From Larimichthys crocea (Eukaryota > Chordata > Actinopteri > Sciaenidae), in NCBI RefSeq assembly GCF_000972845.2, contig NC_040016.1:4236701-4300700 (forward strand): 64,000 nt of DNA. The letters run 5' to 3'. The position numbers and the translations under genes are program-made. Below, piece after piece: positions 51,001-63,560 of the stretch. The notes below the pieces were generated by a model. That model worked only from the letters and a program-made list of their open reading frames with translations, was not told the origin of the DNA and ran no database searches. Within the stretch, counting starts at the first letter, position 1, and each line of letters opens with the position of its first letter.

Positions 51001-54000
51001 AATGTCTCCTGCTTCAAGGCCTATTAAACTTTCTTGAAAACCTCCTGATAACATCATATCCTGTGTGTCTGCTCCTCAGTCTCTGTCTCCCTCCTCTCCT
51101 CCTCCCCCCTGCTGTAAGCCTCTGCTCAGGTTTATCAGTGTTGTTGCAGCACGATCTAGTTCCTGGTCTTGACAAAGTTGACATGTTGTCCGCTGGTGTG
51201 GTCAGTTGTAAGATGACGCAGCGTGGGTCCACGCTTGCTGATGCTGTCCTGCCCTGTATCCTTACTCAACTGATATGTGTACTCCGATACTCAGGCAGCT
51301 CAACTGGCTATCTGCCACCTAAAGGTCACAAAAAAGGGCCTTGTTATGTTGAATGCATTGCATGAGCTCCTTATGGCCAGGTTGGGCTTAAAAATTGAGT
51401 ATTTTCCTCTCGATAGAGTAATGAGTGTAGTTAATACAGGATAGAGGATTTAAAGGTGAGCTGGGGTAAGCCTCTCGAGGTCGACCATGCATCACAGCCG
51501 ACTGTTGTCATCTGTTTCCATCATTTCTCACTCGCTGCCTGTCAACAAGACCACGTCCCCGCAGAGTTAAGAGCAAAGAAAGTGTCGAAAATACCACCAG
51601 TACCAAATAAAACTGTAAAAACAATTATTTAATTTGAATCAAAAAGGAAAGTCAGGGACGAGAGATGTCACGTATTTTGCAGAATGGTAAGAGAGAGTTG
51701 CTATTAAGGTGATGGTTGCTTGTACAAATCAGAGTCATTGAACCCAGAGAAGCCCATCAGTCAGCCTGTACCTTATAACCTTGAAAAAGGTCATAACCTG
51801 AATTCCTTATGTATGCCCTCTCATCATGATTTATGAAAGCCTGCTGTGTAGTACAAAAGCAGCCGATTTGTGTAATTTGTAATTTGATATCATTAAACAG
51901 CAGCTAATGCAAATATTATACAACGGACCACTCTCATAATCATAAATCTGCAATCTCATCATGATGCTCAGTTATACTAATTAGCTGCTGCATGCACAGA
52001 CAGAAACATACGCTGCAAGTCAATAAGGACATCAATGCTACAGAAGTGACATTTTGACAGTAATGTAGCCCGTACTATTAAATATTTTTTTCAGCATAAA
52101 TGATCTCTTTTTACAATTTCTCTTTTTTAAGGGCACTGAGTAACCTTGGCTCACACTCCTCTTCGGTGTTACAAAACCACTTAATTGAATCTTTTTGTCA
52201 CCTTTCAAAGGTGACATTGAGTGCTTTTTCTTCATGCTGTTGAATAATGCATAGGTACAGTGTTATACAGTGTTATTATTCTTCGAATTTCAAACAGTGA
52301 TGTGTCGAGATGTGTGTCACTGTTTGATGCAGACTGATGTCATGTCATAATTAGCATGAAACTGAGAAATTTAGCTGGGAAACACTCCAGCGGCACAACA
52401 TGCACAAACACACAGTTTGGGGGGGAAAAAAACAGGAGCAGCGTTAAGCGAGAGGCACACATGAGCTATTGTTCCATTGTTTGATAAGGAATAACAAGAA
52501 TACAAAGAATTTCCAGATCCTGTCTCCACATAGGAAGGGAGGCCTTGCTCGTCTTCTAAAGGACTTTCCCTACAACAGCTTCGACGTATGAGGCTCAGTT
52601 TGTAACACGTGACCTCTGAGCAGATTCTCTGTGCCGAGTTATGACCGAGCATGACTTGCCCGCTCACCCAACTGCTTAACGTTGCTTTTTGACCTGTCTT
52701 ACGTGAGGAAAATAGGGATAGACCGGCGAGATTGAGAGTAGAGCTCCTCTCATCCATGGATCTGAGTGTGTATGTATGTGTGTTACCTGGGAGACAGAGT
52801 CAACCAGATCCTTCACAGTAACTGTTCCTCTCCTCGGCAGACTTGATGAATGTTAACTCATACCTGATCGATTGTGCATGATGAACAGTATGTTCAGAAG
52901 CGCCCAGTGTCACCACATTATCTTGAGGCCGACTGGGACAGCTCTATTTGTTTTATGTCTGCGCTTTACTCTGAACTGGAATAGATGGGCTTCACACACT
53001 TATCCCTTATAGACACACAGCAAGGCGTTATATATGATCCTTGTTTGTCAGACAGCTCTGCCCAAAGAGAGAACTAAGGTTTTTTTTAAAAGCATGTTGA
53101 CGCCTCCTAACGAGTCCCCTAGTTTCATCTGTTTTTTGTCTTCATTTGCTGAGCAGATAAATAATCTCCACCCTGCTTTTTCACTCCTATGTGCCATAAC
53201 TCCTTATATTAGTCCTCTTAGTCACTGACATTCCAGCTATTAATGCCTGTTGCTTATGTTTTATGTGTGCTGAATGGACTTCAATGGACCCAAGTTCATT
53301 GTATATCAGTGAATTTGTAGGTTCTTGTCTAGAGAGACATGAAAAGTGGGGACTATACACAAAGCCGCATTGTGTCATTGAGCACCAAGGTCGTTATGCA
53401 ACAACACCTGGTGTGTAACTCTTGTGCAAGCAGTGCTGCCTTTCCTGAATGCCTGGACAGAGCCCAACGTGGCGGGAAGGCACTGAGGTGTTTTGAAGGG
53501 AGGGTGGCAGGAAGGATGTTTAGGAGGATCTGACCTTCCTTCCTTCCATTTTTCTCCCCTCCTTCATTCCTCTCTATACCTTTCATTTCTCCTGCTCTCT
53601 CTCCCCTCCTCCTTTCATCCTAATGACCATTTCCTACATTCCTCTCTCTTTTGCACGTTTTTTTTTTCTGCTCACACTTTTATCTTATTGAAAATCCTGT
53701 TTTTTCTCTCTCTCTCTCATGCAGGACTTTAGGTCAGCAGTGACAGAGACGGAAGGTGAGGAAGGGGACCCTGTGTTGGAGGAGCAGAGGTTAGGAGAGA
53801 TATTGGGTGTACTTCCCCAGGTCTACGCCCTCCACAGCAGCATCCTTACTGAGCTGGAGGAACGCATCAGTCAGTGGTAAGAACCACTTCCTTGGAGATT
53901 ACCTTGTGCTGTTTTACGTTCAGTTTTCATACAACAGAGTAATGCAGTATAAATGAGTAAAGAGACTTCCACTATGGTCATAATTCAATCTTCACTGAGG

Positions 54001-57000
54001 TCAAAATAATTACTCTACACTATCCTATCCCTGCTTTAAAATTCATACAATAATACAAAGGGTCATTTTTCAACTGAGACACCTTGCATGGCAGCTAGTG
54101 CCACCTCATTAAAATGGTTTTTAATATTAATCAACTTCTCGGTCCTTTAGAAAATCTGCTTTAAAGCATTGATGGTGTACTTTTCACATCCTTAAACTGG
54201 GGCTATTTTAGTTTGAATACTTTGACACTTTGGGATTGTCTGCACACTAAATGTAAGACTAGCATAAAACTGGAAGCAAGAGGAAACAGCAAGTCTGGCT
54301 TTAGCCAAAGGTTGGTTGGAGGAAAGTGGTTACAACAAAAAGAAATCAATGACACTCTCATAAAACCACAGCATAGTGATTGATAATATATTTAATCTCT
54401 GACATTCCTTCTAGGGAGGAGAGCCAAAGGGTAGTAGATGTGATCCTGTCACGTCGGGAGGACTTTGGGGTGTTTGACACCTATATCTCGGAGTATGATC
54501 GCAGCATGTCCTTACTTGAGGAGAGCTGCAGGAACAACAAGGCTTTCGCCACCATCGTCAAGAAATTTGAGGTAAAACCCTGAACAGACAGACTAGAATC
54601 TTATTATTATTATTATTAGATAAGGCAGCTCTTAATCGTGTCTCTAGCCAACAATTACGGTAGTCTTTTTGGCTAGTCCCATTTTCTTCATGTGTTTATT
54701 ATTTTACTAAGCATACTGCATGTTGGTTGGGAGCTGGACTTTTTTTGACAGTCACATATTCACATATCAGGTTCTGTTTCCATGTTTGTGGAGTGATACT
54801 GAAGCCTTGTGGGTGTTTCCAAGGAGCAGAGATCGGACTTGGTATTTCCCCTGGCACCCACTCAGCGTCTCTCAACTTAGATTTTGTCACCCAGCTTCCA
54901 CCGGGAAATAATGGCCTTTCTAAACCCCTCTCTATCCCGCTCCCCTCCATAGGATTGACCTTTCCACTGTCATTCTCGCATATTTCATACCCACTCAACA
55001 CCAAAAACTCATTCTTTGTCCAGCGTGGATCTCTTCATCCTTGATGATCCTCCCTGGAGAGCGGGGAAGGGAGAATTGGGTTACAAGATCAAAATTCAGC
55101 AAAAGCTCATTCTAAAACCATTGCAGTGGTCCACAGACTGGCTCACTTAATCAATGCTATATGCTTATGTTGATTAGAAATGGGCAGGGTCCATAATTAA
55201 ATGATCTGAGAAGATTTACCAACCAAAAACAATTTTTACCGGCCAGGAAACTGCATCATGCGTTATTTCACTAAAAATCACGTTTTCTGGTTCCTTTCTG
55301 CCTCATACTTTAGCCAGGATCTCAGGGCTCCTGTGGGAATAGTGATCATTCACTGCACTCTTCTGCAATACGAATGATACGGTGGACAGTGAGGGTACAC
55401 TGTGATTCTAAAATTATTTACCGGCCAGTGACCAATTTATTTTTGTGCCAAATCCAAAATTAACTTGCTTTTGGCGATTGTCGGATGTTAATTTTGGACC
55501 CTGGGAGTGGATTTAGTCCCAGCTGGTAACAACACAATTGACCATTTTTAACTAAAAGACTGGCTATTAAGAGAGCCTATAGATAAGAGAGATACTCTAC
55601 ACTCCACAGAGATACAGCAATAGATTTCTCATTTACATGCGGTTGAGTCCTGGTCTATAAAATTGATTCACAGTTTACAAGAATTAAAACCTCTGTGTAG
55701 CAGCATACAGGCCACTCTGAATAAAAAAATAGACAAAAGGATTTCTTCTTATTTAGTCTAGTAATTACACTAAACTGTAATCTAATTATTGTTTACTAAT
55801 TAAAAAGAGTTCACATACAACTTAAGAGCTTCAGTTTGCGTTGTGAAAATGTCTTTTCCAGGCTAAAGTTTGGGTTTCACAAAGTTAAGTATTCAACTCA
55901 GCCCCTCTCTCCCCAAATGTACACATTACCAGTTCCATGCTGTAGCCTGGTCCACTGTAAGTGGTTCCAGGCGTTTCTAGTTTGATAAGAAAACCGAACG
56001 GACAAGGTACCAACTGTCTGCACTCATGAATATTCAGCAGCAGCTGCCCCTTCCTAGTAAAACTTTAGTGGAGTTAATGTAAATAGAAGGGAGTGGAGGT
56101 GAGAGATGAGCATTCTAAACCATCACCGTGTTCAGTAAACACTGACCTTTAGTATCTTATAGCACGCTTTCACACTTGGTATACGGCAGACAATAATTTA
56201 GCTCTTCTTAACCTTGATCAAAGTCAATAATGTGCCACTTAATTTTAGCCTCATGAAGTTAATATTCCTCTATTTTCTCACATCATAAACCACTAAGTGT
56301 TATCTGGAGTAGCCATAAATGGATTGATTTGCAAAGAAAGGTAAACGCACGAGACAATATCATCTGATCTAAGAACACAAGTATATTCTCCATAGAAAGG
56401 TTGGTTTAGAATAAAAATTGGGTTATGTTTTTTTCATACTCCTCACTTGTGTCAATGTTATGGCTGTGATTCATCTTACACCTCTAAAATTAACACCCAG
56501 AGGCATATTCAATAACCTTTTCTCGGTCCACTGGCAGATTCGCCACACCTGCCACTGTCTATACACACTGTATATTGTATTTACATTTCTCATATTGCAT
56601 ATGGGCCTATAATATGGGGTCTGTCCTCCCACCCTGCCATACCAGGTCATTGTGTCTGCGTGTGATGGATGCTGTAGTGAATCAGAGCACTGCCGTGGGA
56701 ATTGCAGGGTGTGTGTGACCCCACTGTAATGAGAGAGAAGGAGGGCCGAGGGAGAGCAAGTAGGAGCGTACGGGTCATGAGATACACTATACCTACTACT
56801 GAGAGGGACAGCGGTCATTTATCTGCTGGCTGTGACACTTCACAAGTCATTATACTTCATGGGAGTGGAAATACTGATCTGAATGTTTTCATGTACCCCT
56901 ACTTTAAGCTACTGCAAATGTAAAACGGCTCATTCTTCACCAATAGCTGCTGATTTAGAGTCTTACTCTGTCTCTAGCTTTAAACCGTTACCTCCCTCAA

Positions 57001-58447
57001 GACCTCCTTTTCTTCTTTACCCTCCTGCTGCTCCGCCTTTATTTCTACAAGCCAAAGTCCAGCAGTATAAGTGGTAGTAATTTCATTGTGGATGTGGTGA
57101 TGACAGTGATGAAGTAGCCACAGACCCTGATCAGATCAGAGCTAGACCCTTACAGGATTAAAGCCTCCTCTCCACAGCCAGTCGCTTGTTTACCGCACCA
57201 TCTATAAACATTGGCCGACACAGTGCGGTGTGTGTGTGTGTGTGTGTGTGTGCGTGTGGTTGTGTGTGTTCAAGTTTGTCGCCCCCTTTGTGCCTCTGTG
57301 TATTTGTGTCTGATTGTTTTGCACGGGCATGTCCATACACAAATTGTGTGGATCCTGTGAAACTGGTTTTCATGAAATCTCTTTCCAAAGCACTCCAGCT
57401 TGGATTGATATTCATGTCATTGCCTGTGTTTGTGTAAAGCCTGTGTGTTTCCTCTTGTGCAAGAAGCCCAGGAGGAGAGGAGGAGGCTGTGCAGCAGGTG
57501 GACAGAGAGCGATAGAGAGAGAGAACGATGGAGTGAATTCCTTGTAAAGGCAGCTGGGCAATGAGGCAGACAGAAGCTAATTAGGGAAGCAGCCTCCTTT
57601 ACAACTCCCCAATTAGATCAGTTGTTCGTGTGTGTGCGTGCGCGCGTGTGCGCACAGGCGGCAAATCAGCTGGCCGTGACAGAGTCTGAAAGGTGTGTTT
57701 GTTTGTCCGTGCACGTGTGTGTGTATGTGTTTATCTCCCAGCACGAGGCATCACTCGCTCCCCTCTTCTCTCCTCCTTCATTTGGCTCACTCACCCAAAC
57801 AAACCCCACGCTAATTACCAGCTCTGGAAAGCCACTTCTTCCGAACAAGTGTCAATTGGATGACAATTTCCAAGCGACACTTGAGGAGAGCGGATGTTCT
57901 GAAGCCAAGCAGTTTTAATAATGGAGAGCTGGTTATTATTGTACTTGATGCATCATGCAGTGATCAGGAGAGAGGAGGAAAGAGGGGAGGGGGGCAGGAA
58001 ACTGAGATCGAAGCTGAGGAGAAGAAAAAGAAATAGAAACAAAGAGAAAGTGAGTATTTGTGAAGCTCATTAAAAGAGGCAACAGCTCTCTGTTTTACTT
58101 TTTGGTTCCTGGACTCCAGACAGTGATAATGTAGACAAAGAGTTGTGTGTTTAAGTCGCATCACACCCCTCCTCTTTGCAGGCCTAATCAGTGTTATCTC
58201 ATCATCAGCCCAAGGTCTATGTGTGTTCATATCGGCTTGTGTGTAAATATCAATAGTATATCACGTGTGTGTGTCTGTGTGTGTGTTTTTGAATGTGTCT
58301 GAGACGAGCTAAGTGCGTGTCTGTGCGGCTTCTTGTGTGTGTTCGTGTGTATGTGTGTGCAGTGTAAATAAGATGAAGATGCTGTTTCCCGCAGGGTGCT
58401 ATCTGTGCCTCTTTAATGTAGGATAGGTCTTCATTGGATTAGAAAAG

Positions 58448-58486
<39 letters not shown>

Positions 58487-58894
58487 ACCCAGTCCCCCGT
58501 TGCTCCTCTACCGCTCAGGGCATAAATACTTGTCACAGACAATTAGATCCTGATTGATTTTCTAAAGCTCTCTTTGATTGTGCCAGTTTCTGTCCCCTTT
58601 CACCTGCAAATGACTACTCGGAGAAGAAGAATGGGAGTTGTTCTGGGTTTTTTTGTGTGCAGGAAAGATGTGTGAAGGTCAGCCAGTCCAACATTGTTCC
58701 CTTGGTCACTTGCGACCTTGACTTGCAACGTTGCATTAAAGAGGTCATCCTCATTTAGAAGACACAGAGCTGTGCTTTTGTGGGTACAGTTCAGGGACAG
58801 CCAGGGGTCTATCAGTGGGACATCACATTAGCGAAGATTTTTATTTCAGCAATTTAGGTAGATAAACAGTTAAACACTGTTTACCTAATAAAAA

Positions 58895-58940
<46 letters not shown>

Positions 58941-60097
58941 ACAAGAAGCCCAGAAGAAGCTGAAGTCCCACTGAAACACCAGCTGCTGCAGGTTATAGTG
59001 AGAGTGCTTCAGTATCGAATGCTACTCACAGGTAACGCACACACTTTGAAGCAATCCCATTTCATTTTTGCTGAATTGTGGCCATTGTGGCCAGTGGTAG
59101 CAACATTAGTTAACAGTAGCCACTCTCACTTTTAAATATTATTATATTGTGGATTATGCGTGCACCAAACACGTAGCACTTTACAGACAGTTCAAAATTG
59201 TCACCGTTTTTCAAACTGTATTTAAATTCAGTGTCATATTTTTCATGTTTTCTGTGTCTTCTCCAGACTACCTGAACAACCTCTCTCCTGATTCTAAAGA
59301 ATACGAGGACACACAAGGTAAACCTGCAGAATGGAGCCCTGTGATATTCATAAGCCATAATAGCGATGTCTTTTCAGTAGTCAAAGACATGCTGACACAT
59401 AGACACTGCAGCTGCTCGACATGGATCAGGACCGACTTGTTAAGTCACAGTCACTGTGTGTCTTTATTGAATTCAGTTCCGCATAAATCTCTCTCTTTCT
59501 CTCTGTTTGTGTTGCAGCTGCCTTGGTGATCGTGTCCGAGGTGGCAGACCAGGCCAATGACAATCTGAAACAGGGGGTGAGTTTACTCTGGATACACTCC
59601 ATGTGTTTGTAACATTCAGATCGCTTAGCTCCTGTTGAGTTTGACATATTCACAGCCCAGCACGCCGTCATTGAGACACGTCTTTATATTCCGCCTGGCA
59701 ATGAAAGAGCAATTTTGAGATGGAGATGAAGCGTGAAGAAGTTAGACAGCTGAGGTTTTTCCAGTGTATGAATCGCTCTTCTAAATAAAATGCTGGAGTG
59801 AAGAAAAAAGGCCTATCCCTCTTTGGCACCAGCCTCCACAGCTTGTTGATTAACGCAAGGGCTGAGGGAAGATGATGTCATCAGGACGTCCCAGGTGTAT
59901 CATCACAAAGGGAGCAGTGTAAGGGTGGACATGACTTAAACTCCCCCTCAAACATGAGCAGTTCATGGAGCTAATTTACCCTCCCCCCACTGTCTTTCTC
60001 GCCTCTCACTGTCAAGATCCCCTGTGCCTCACTTTGGCTTCCCTCCTCTGTTTATCACACTTGCCTTTTTCCCCTCTTCTGCACATGCACAAGCACT

Positions 60098-60162
<65 letters not shown>

Positions 60163-63100
60163 GACTGTCAGACAGTGGAAACACAGGCTCCCTCTATCTC
60201 TGCTCCCCCCCTATTCAGTTTTCACTATCACATCCCTTTCCGTCGCCCTCCCTTTCATTCATGGACAAACAGGGACAGTTTCATTCTCTTCCGTCCATCA
60301 CTGGATAATCTTCCTCCATCTCTGTGCTCTGTCTGCTCTCTCAGGAGAACCTACTGCGCCTGGTCCACATAGAGTACAGCGTAAAGGGAAAGAGGGACCT
60401 CCTGAAGCCTGGGAGGGTGAGCACCAAACACAGCAACACACTGTTCTGTAATAACACATGAATAACAGTGTTTGAAGGCCATCACAGGGTCTATAACATA
60501 GTTGACATAAGCAACATTTGACATGTCTTTCCAACGCTTTTTTTGTGGTCTTTTCTTTCGGCAGATGTTTGTCAAAGAGGGCACACTCATGAAGGTCTCG
60601 AAGAAAAGCAGGCAGCCTCGACACTTGTTTCTGGTAATATTTCTACCTTCATCCCAGATAAATTTCAGACATTATTATCAGACTGTGAAACTAGGGTCTA
60701 AGCTTTTAAACACTGTTTTCTCATTTTGTTTCCATCTGCGGTTTCAAAGAAATATCTGAACAAAAATATAAATGTTTGTTTTTGTCCTGATATTCCAACG
60801 AAGGCAATGAGTACTAGCCAATCAGAGGCAGATTAGGGCGGCTGACCAGACACACATGTGTCATAGTTATGCTGTTTAATCAGTATCTTGATATGCCACA
60901 CTGGTGGGTGATTTGTCTTGGAACCACATCTTGAATCCACCCACCAGCACCTCTAATTAACACCTTATATTTCATTTATGTAAAAAAGAAAAAGACAATT
61001 GGTGGTTTTACAAGGGGGGGTTATGTGCCAGCCCATTTAGTGACTTCCTTGAGTCTGTAGTTTTCTGGCAACCTCATTCGATGGTTTTTGTACGGATCAA
61101 TCAACCAAGATGTAACGTGTTAATTAGTGAGCTTCAGAGGTGTTGGTAGGTGTATTTTATTACCTTTAGATAAAGCCAGGCTAGCTGTTTACCACTGTTT
61201 GCACCACTCTCTGCTGGCTTTATCTTCATATTTAGCATACAATCATGAGAGTAGTATCAATCTTCTCATCTAACAGGAAATCTGCAGGAAATCGGAAGTA
61301 TTATATCAGTCAAATTGTCTTTTTTACGTTGTTAAAATCCAGGTTCAGTTTAACCCATTCCCCAAAATTCTACCTTGAATATTTGGTAAACCTTTGGTTA
61401 GTTTCAACAATATTTGTGCACACCATGTTTTGTAAAGATCTGAAATTATTATTTTAAATAATAATAATAATAATTTATTATTATTAAAACTGTGGCGAGA
61501 ACAACAACAGTGTGGTCTACGAAAATATGGGGGAATGTTGGGCGGAGGTCAGCCTGCAAGGTGGGTGATGTTAGGAGGGGAGGTGGGGGTGCATGAGGGC
61601 AAGGCTGTAAGGACCTCCACTTGGCACCACACCCATCAAAAAAGGGCCTCCTTCTCTGCTCTTCTCCTCTTCTCCCCTCTCAGGACTTGTTTTCCAGGGC
61701 CCCACTTCCTTACAGGATGTTTGGTGTGGGTCACTGGATGCTGGCTTCCTGTGTATTGGGAGGGGACTGACAGCAAAGTGAAGGCCAGACACCCTGTAGA
61801 ATGCAGGGAGGAGGACGTGGTGGAGGAGGCAGGGTGGTGGTGGTGCTACACAAACACATAACGTGAAATAGTGAAGCCCACTCTATTGTTCCATGTGCAA
61901 TCAGTGCTGTCTCATGTTGTGAATTATGCTTGGGCTACATATCCGCAGGAGCAGCATTTATGATTTTGGCTGATATGAGTTGATCCAAACAGAAAATAAC
62001 ATAAAGATGTGGATTTATTTATCTTTTATCCTCATTTAGCTTTATTCCATCAGTTTCTCAGTCCCAGGACTGCAGTTGAGCGATTGCTGAAAAGGTTTGG
62101 TGGTTGATACTTTCAGGCCATTAGGGTTATATGGCCGTTTTCTCTCTTGAAGTGGATGGCTTCAGTGGGTCAGGTGTTATTTATGGGCTTTTAAGGAAGG
62201 AGAATCCAAACAACAGTGAAGATGAAAGCCATCACTCAGAGAAGCTGCAACCATGTCACAAGCCTGGGCTAAAAGAATAAAGAGAAGCAGGGTGAATGAG
62301 TGATGTAAAGGATTAGAAGGAGGATGGAGATACAGAAAGCTGCCTGAGGGAAGAGAGTATGAGTGAAAGAGGCAGGTGACGGAGGTGAGGGGTTAGTGGA
62401 GGAGATGAAATGGCACTGTTGAGAAAGTAAATATCTTAGGTGCCAAGGGGTTAAGTAGGTGCATGTTGTGACTCATCTGGGAAAGTCGTTAGTGAAGTCT
62501 CCTGACTTGAAACTTGCTTGGGTTTCTGTGGAAGGAATCTTTGAGCAGTGCAGGGTGGAGCAGACGAACTGCGGTGGCTGCAGCCCAGAGGTCGCAGGCG
62601 GGGCTCGGGCTTGGCTATCATGCACTGTTTTGTCTCCAGCCAGTGAACCCGTAACTGCGACTCTGTTGTTGTTGTTGTGGTGAAGGTGGCCGGTTCCACC
62701 CAGTCCTGGTTCTCAGTGTAGCCTGAGAAGACTGGAAGGGCGAGGGGAGGCCTGGAGCCCTGGAGCAGGGTGGAGAATTCCTGGATGCTGCCTTTACGGC
62801 CCCAGCGGATGTTTAGAGCACACATTAGGTGTGACCAATGATGTCATCTCTTTTGTCTGGGAAAAATGAAATACCTCTCATAACACAATGGACTTTCAGT
62901 GTGTTTGGGGGAATCACAATACTTTTGGTCTGATAAGCAAATAAACACTTTTAATGCCCATATGTTGTGTGCATACATGGGAATTTTGTGCAGAGGTGTT
63001 GCACAGAGAAGTATGAATGCTGTGAAAGGAAACATAATCTAAGAAGTTAAGGCCAGAAAGTTGCTTTCAAGAGAAAAAAAAAGAATAAACAAGAAGGTGT

Positions 63101-63560
63101 GTGCTGCAATTTCAGGAATTTCTCCCAAGGTTACACCACCACCTTGTGGTATTTATGGGTCATTGTAATCTGAACAGCTGGGAACTGAAAACAAAGATCC
63201 TCATCTATCTACTGTGTTCTTTTGAAGAGCACAATGAACAAATGAATGTAATCCAGTATGATGTTTTTTTTTCTTTTTTCCTCTTTCTATGTTCTCTTAG
63301 ATGAACGACATTATGCTGTACACCTACCCTCAGCAGGATGGAAAATACAGGCTGAAAAACACGCTATCTCTGTCTGGGATGAAGGTACATTAACTAACAA
63401 ATTCCCAGCTCATCTCCAACTCAATCTCTGCACACAATGTTTTTTGGCTGACTTCTGATGTGTTTTTGCCCCTCCCACAGGTGAGCAAACCTGTCCTCGA
63501 CAATGTGCTGAACTGTCTTAGGATCGAGGTGTCTGACATCACTATTACACTCTCAGCCAG
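38633..63560 (+). CDS. fgd5: FGD5, FYVE/RhoGEF/PH protein, Cdc42 exchange factor (3' part beyond window)
   Basis: FGD5 is an endothelial guanine-nucleotide exchange factor for Cdc42. Plus-strand exons: 38633-38642 (tentative), 40622-43355, 49494-49611, 50552-50610, 50933-50963, 53725-53876, 54415-54571, 58941-59031, 59267-59317, 59518-59576, 60345-60416, 60565-60633, 63301-63384, 63481-63560 (then intron to the window edge). All phases fit; about 1255 codons are visible. The giant second exon has GPKPPVAPKPRP near the N-terminus (human GPKPPIAPKPR), a long Asp/Glu-rich stretch, GYVPETVPEETG, SLPCVITSSGSFSQR, IPPPFELAYITKRP, a polybasic KKKKSSFKRFLALKFKKKT, and two YENI tyrosine motifs (Grb2-SH2 type, pYxN). 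Exons from 50552 to 60416 encode the DH domain (SRAFYVAKELVDSE to LVHIEYSVKG). Exons from 60565 start PH1 (FVKEGTLMKVSKKSRQPRHL, then MNDIMLYTYPQQDGKYRL). FYVE and PH2 are outside. If the first exon is wrong, translation starts at Met 40696. Whether this is the a or b teleost copy cannot be told. Confidence 0.96.
38968..39014. repeat. (ATT)n microsatellite
   Basis: About 15 uninterrupted ATT units in the first fgd5 intron (38643-40621), which otherwise shows nothing recognisable. Confidence 0.95.
43515..43720. mobile_element. Possible decayed teleost interspersed repeat
   Basis: The stretch from AATGCAGGTGAATCGG to CATCGCTAGACACC, with ATTCACCTCCATTATATTGG and GTCAGGGGCAGATATCTC inside, resembles a repeat I associate with many fish genomes. 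No ORF or clear ends. Start of the 6.1-kb fgd5 intron 43356-49493. Low certainty; only a repeat-library search can settle it. Confidence 0.3.
45244..45303. ncRNA. Near-perfect 60-nt hairpin (candidate small RNA precursor)
   Basis: Arms 45244-45269 and 45278-45303 pair at 25 of 26 positions (one A-C mismatch) around an 8-nt loop (TGCTGCAC). Pairing stops sharply at both outer ends. It lies in the fgd5 intron 43356-49493. Size and stem fit a short pre-miRNA, but no known miRNA seed was recognised; a foldback from a local inverted duplication or a tiny MITE is equally possible. Confidence 0.4.
48852..48930. ncRNA. 20-bp perfect inverted repeat, 79-nt hairpin
   Basis: Arms 48852-48871 and 48911-48930 are perfectly complementary over 20 bp and enclose a 39-nt loop that itself contains a GACAAG/CTTGTC foldback. 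It lies in the same fgd5 intron as the 45.2-kb hairpin. No known small RNA recognised. Confidence 0.35.
55184..55504. mobile_element. Short TIR element (MITE-like)
   Basis: The left end GCAGGGTCCATAATTAA and right end TTAATTTTGGACCCTGG are inverted repeats of about 17 bp with two mismatches, 320 bp apart. Internally a TTTACCGGCCAG motif occurs twice in direct orientation (near 55237 and 55419). No ORF. It lies in the fgd5 intron 54572-58940. A CAGGG-type terminus would fit a hAT-like MITE, but no 8-bp target duplication was seen. Confidence 0.6.
57229..57252. repeat. (TG)n microsatellite
   Basis: About 12 TG units in the fgd5 intron 54572-58940, followed by interrupted GT-rich sequence. Confidence 0.9.
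58451..58485. repeat. (GT)17 microsatellite
   Basis: Uninterrupted GT tract in the same fgd5 intron, 455 bp upstream of the acceptor at 58940. Confidence 0.95.
58900..58937 (+). promoter_or_regulatory. fgd5: (TG)19 tract forming the 3' splice-site tract of an FGD5 exon
   Basis: Nineteen TG units run straight into CAG at 58938-58940, immediately before the exon starting at 58941. There is no conventional pyrimidine tract between a plausible branch-point region (CTAAT near 58886) and the AG. UG repeats in RNA are bound by TDP-43 and CELF proteins; in human CFTR a (TG)mTn tract at the exon 9 acceptor lowers exon inclusion. An effect here is inferred, not shown. Confidence 0.75.
60099..60160. 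repeat. (AC)31 microsatellite
   Basis: Uninterrupted AC tract in the fgd5 intron 59577-60344, on the transcript strand, so complementary to the UG tract at 58900-58937. Confidence 0.95.

Noticed and set aside
62451..62825. 124-codon minus-strand ORF in the last fgd5 introns (SGYTENQDWVEPATF segment)
   Set aside because: It reads somewhat protein-like, but I recognise no family, a stop lies shortly upstream, and no clear flanking splice sites were found. Antisense to an intron; left out.
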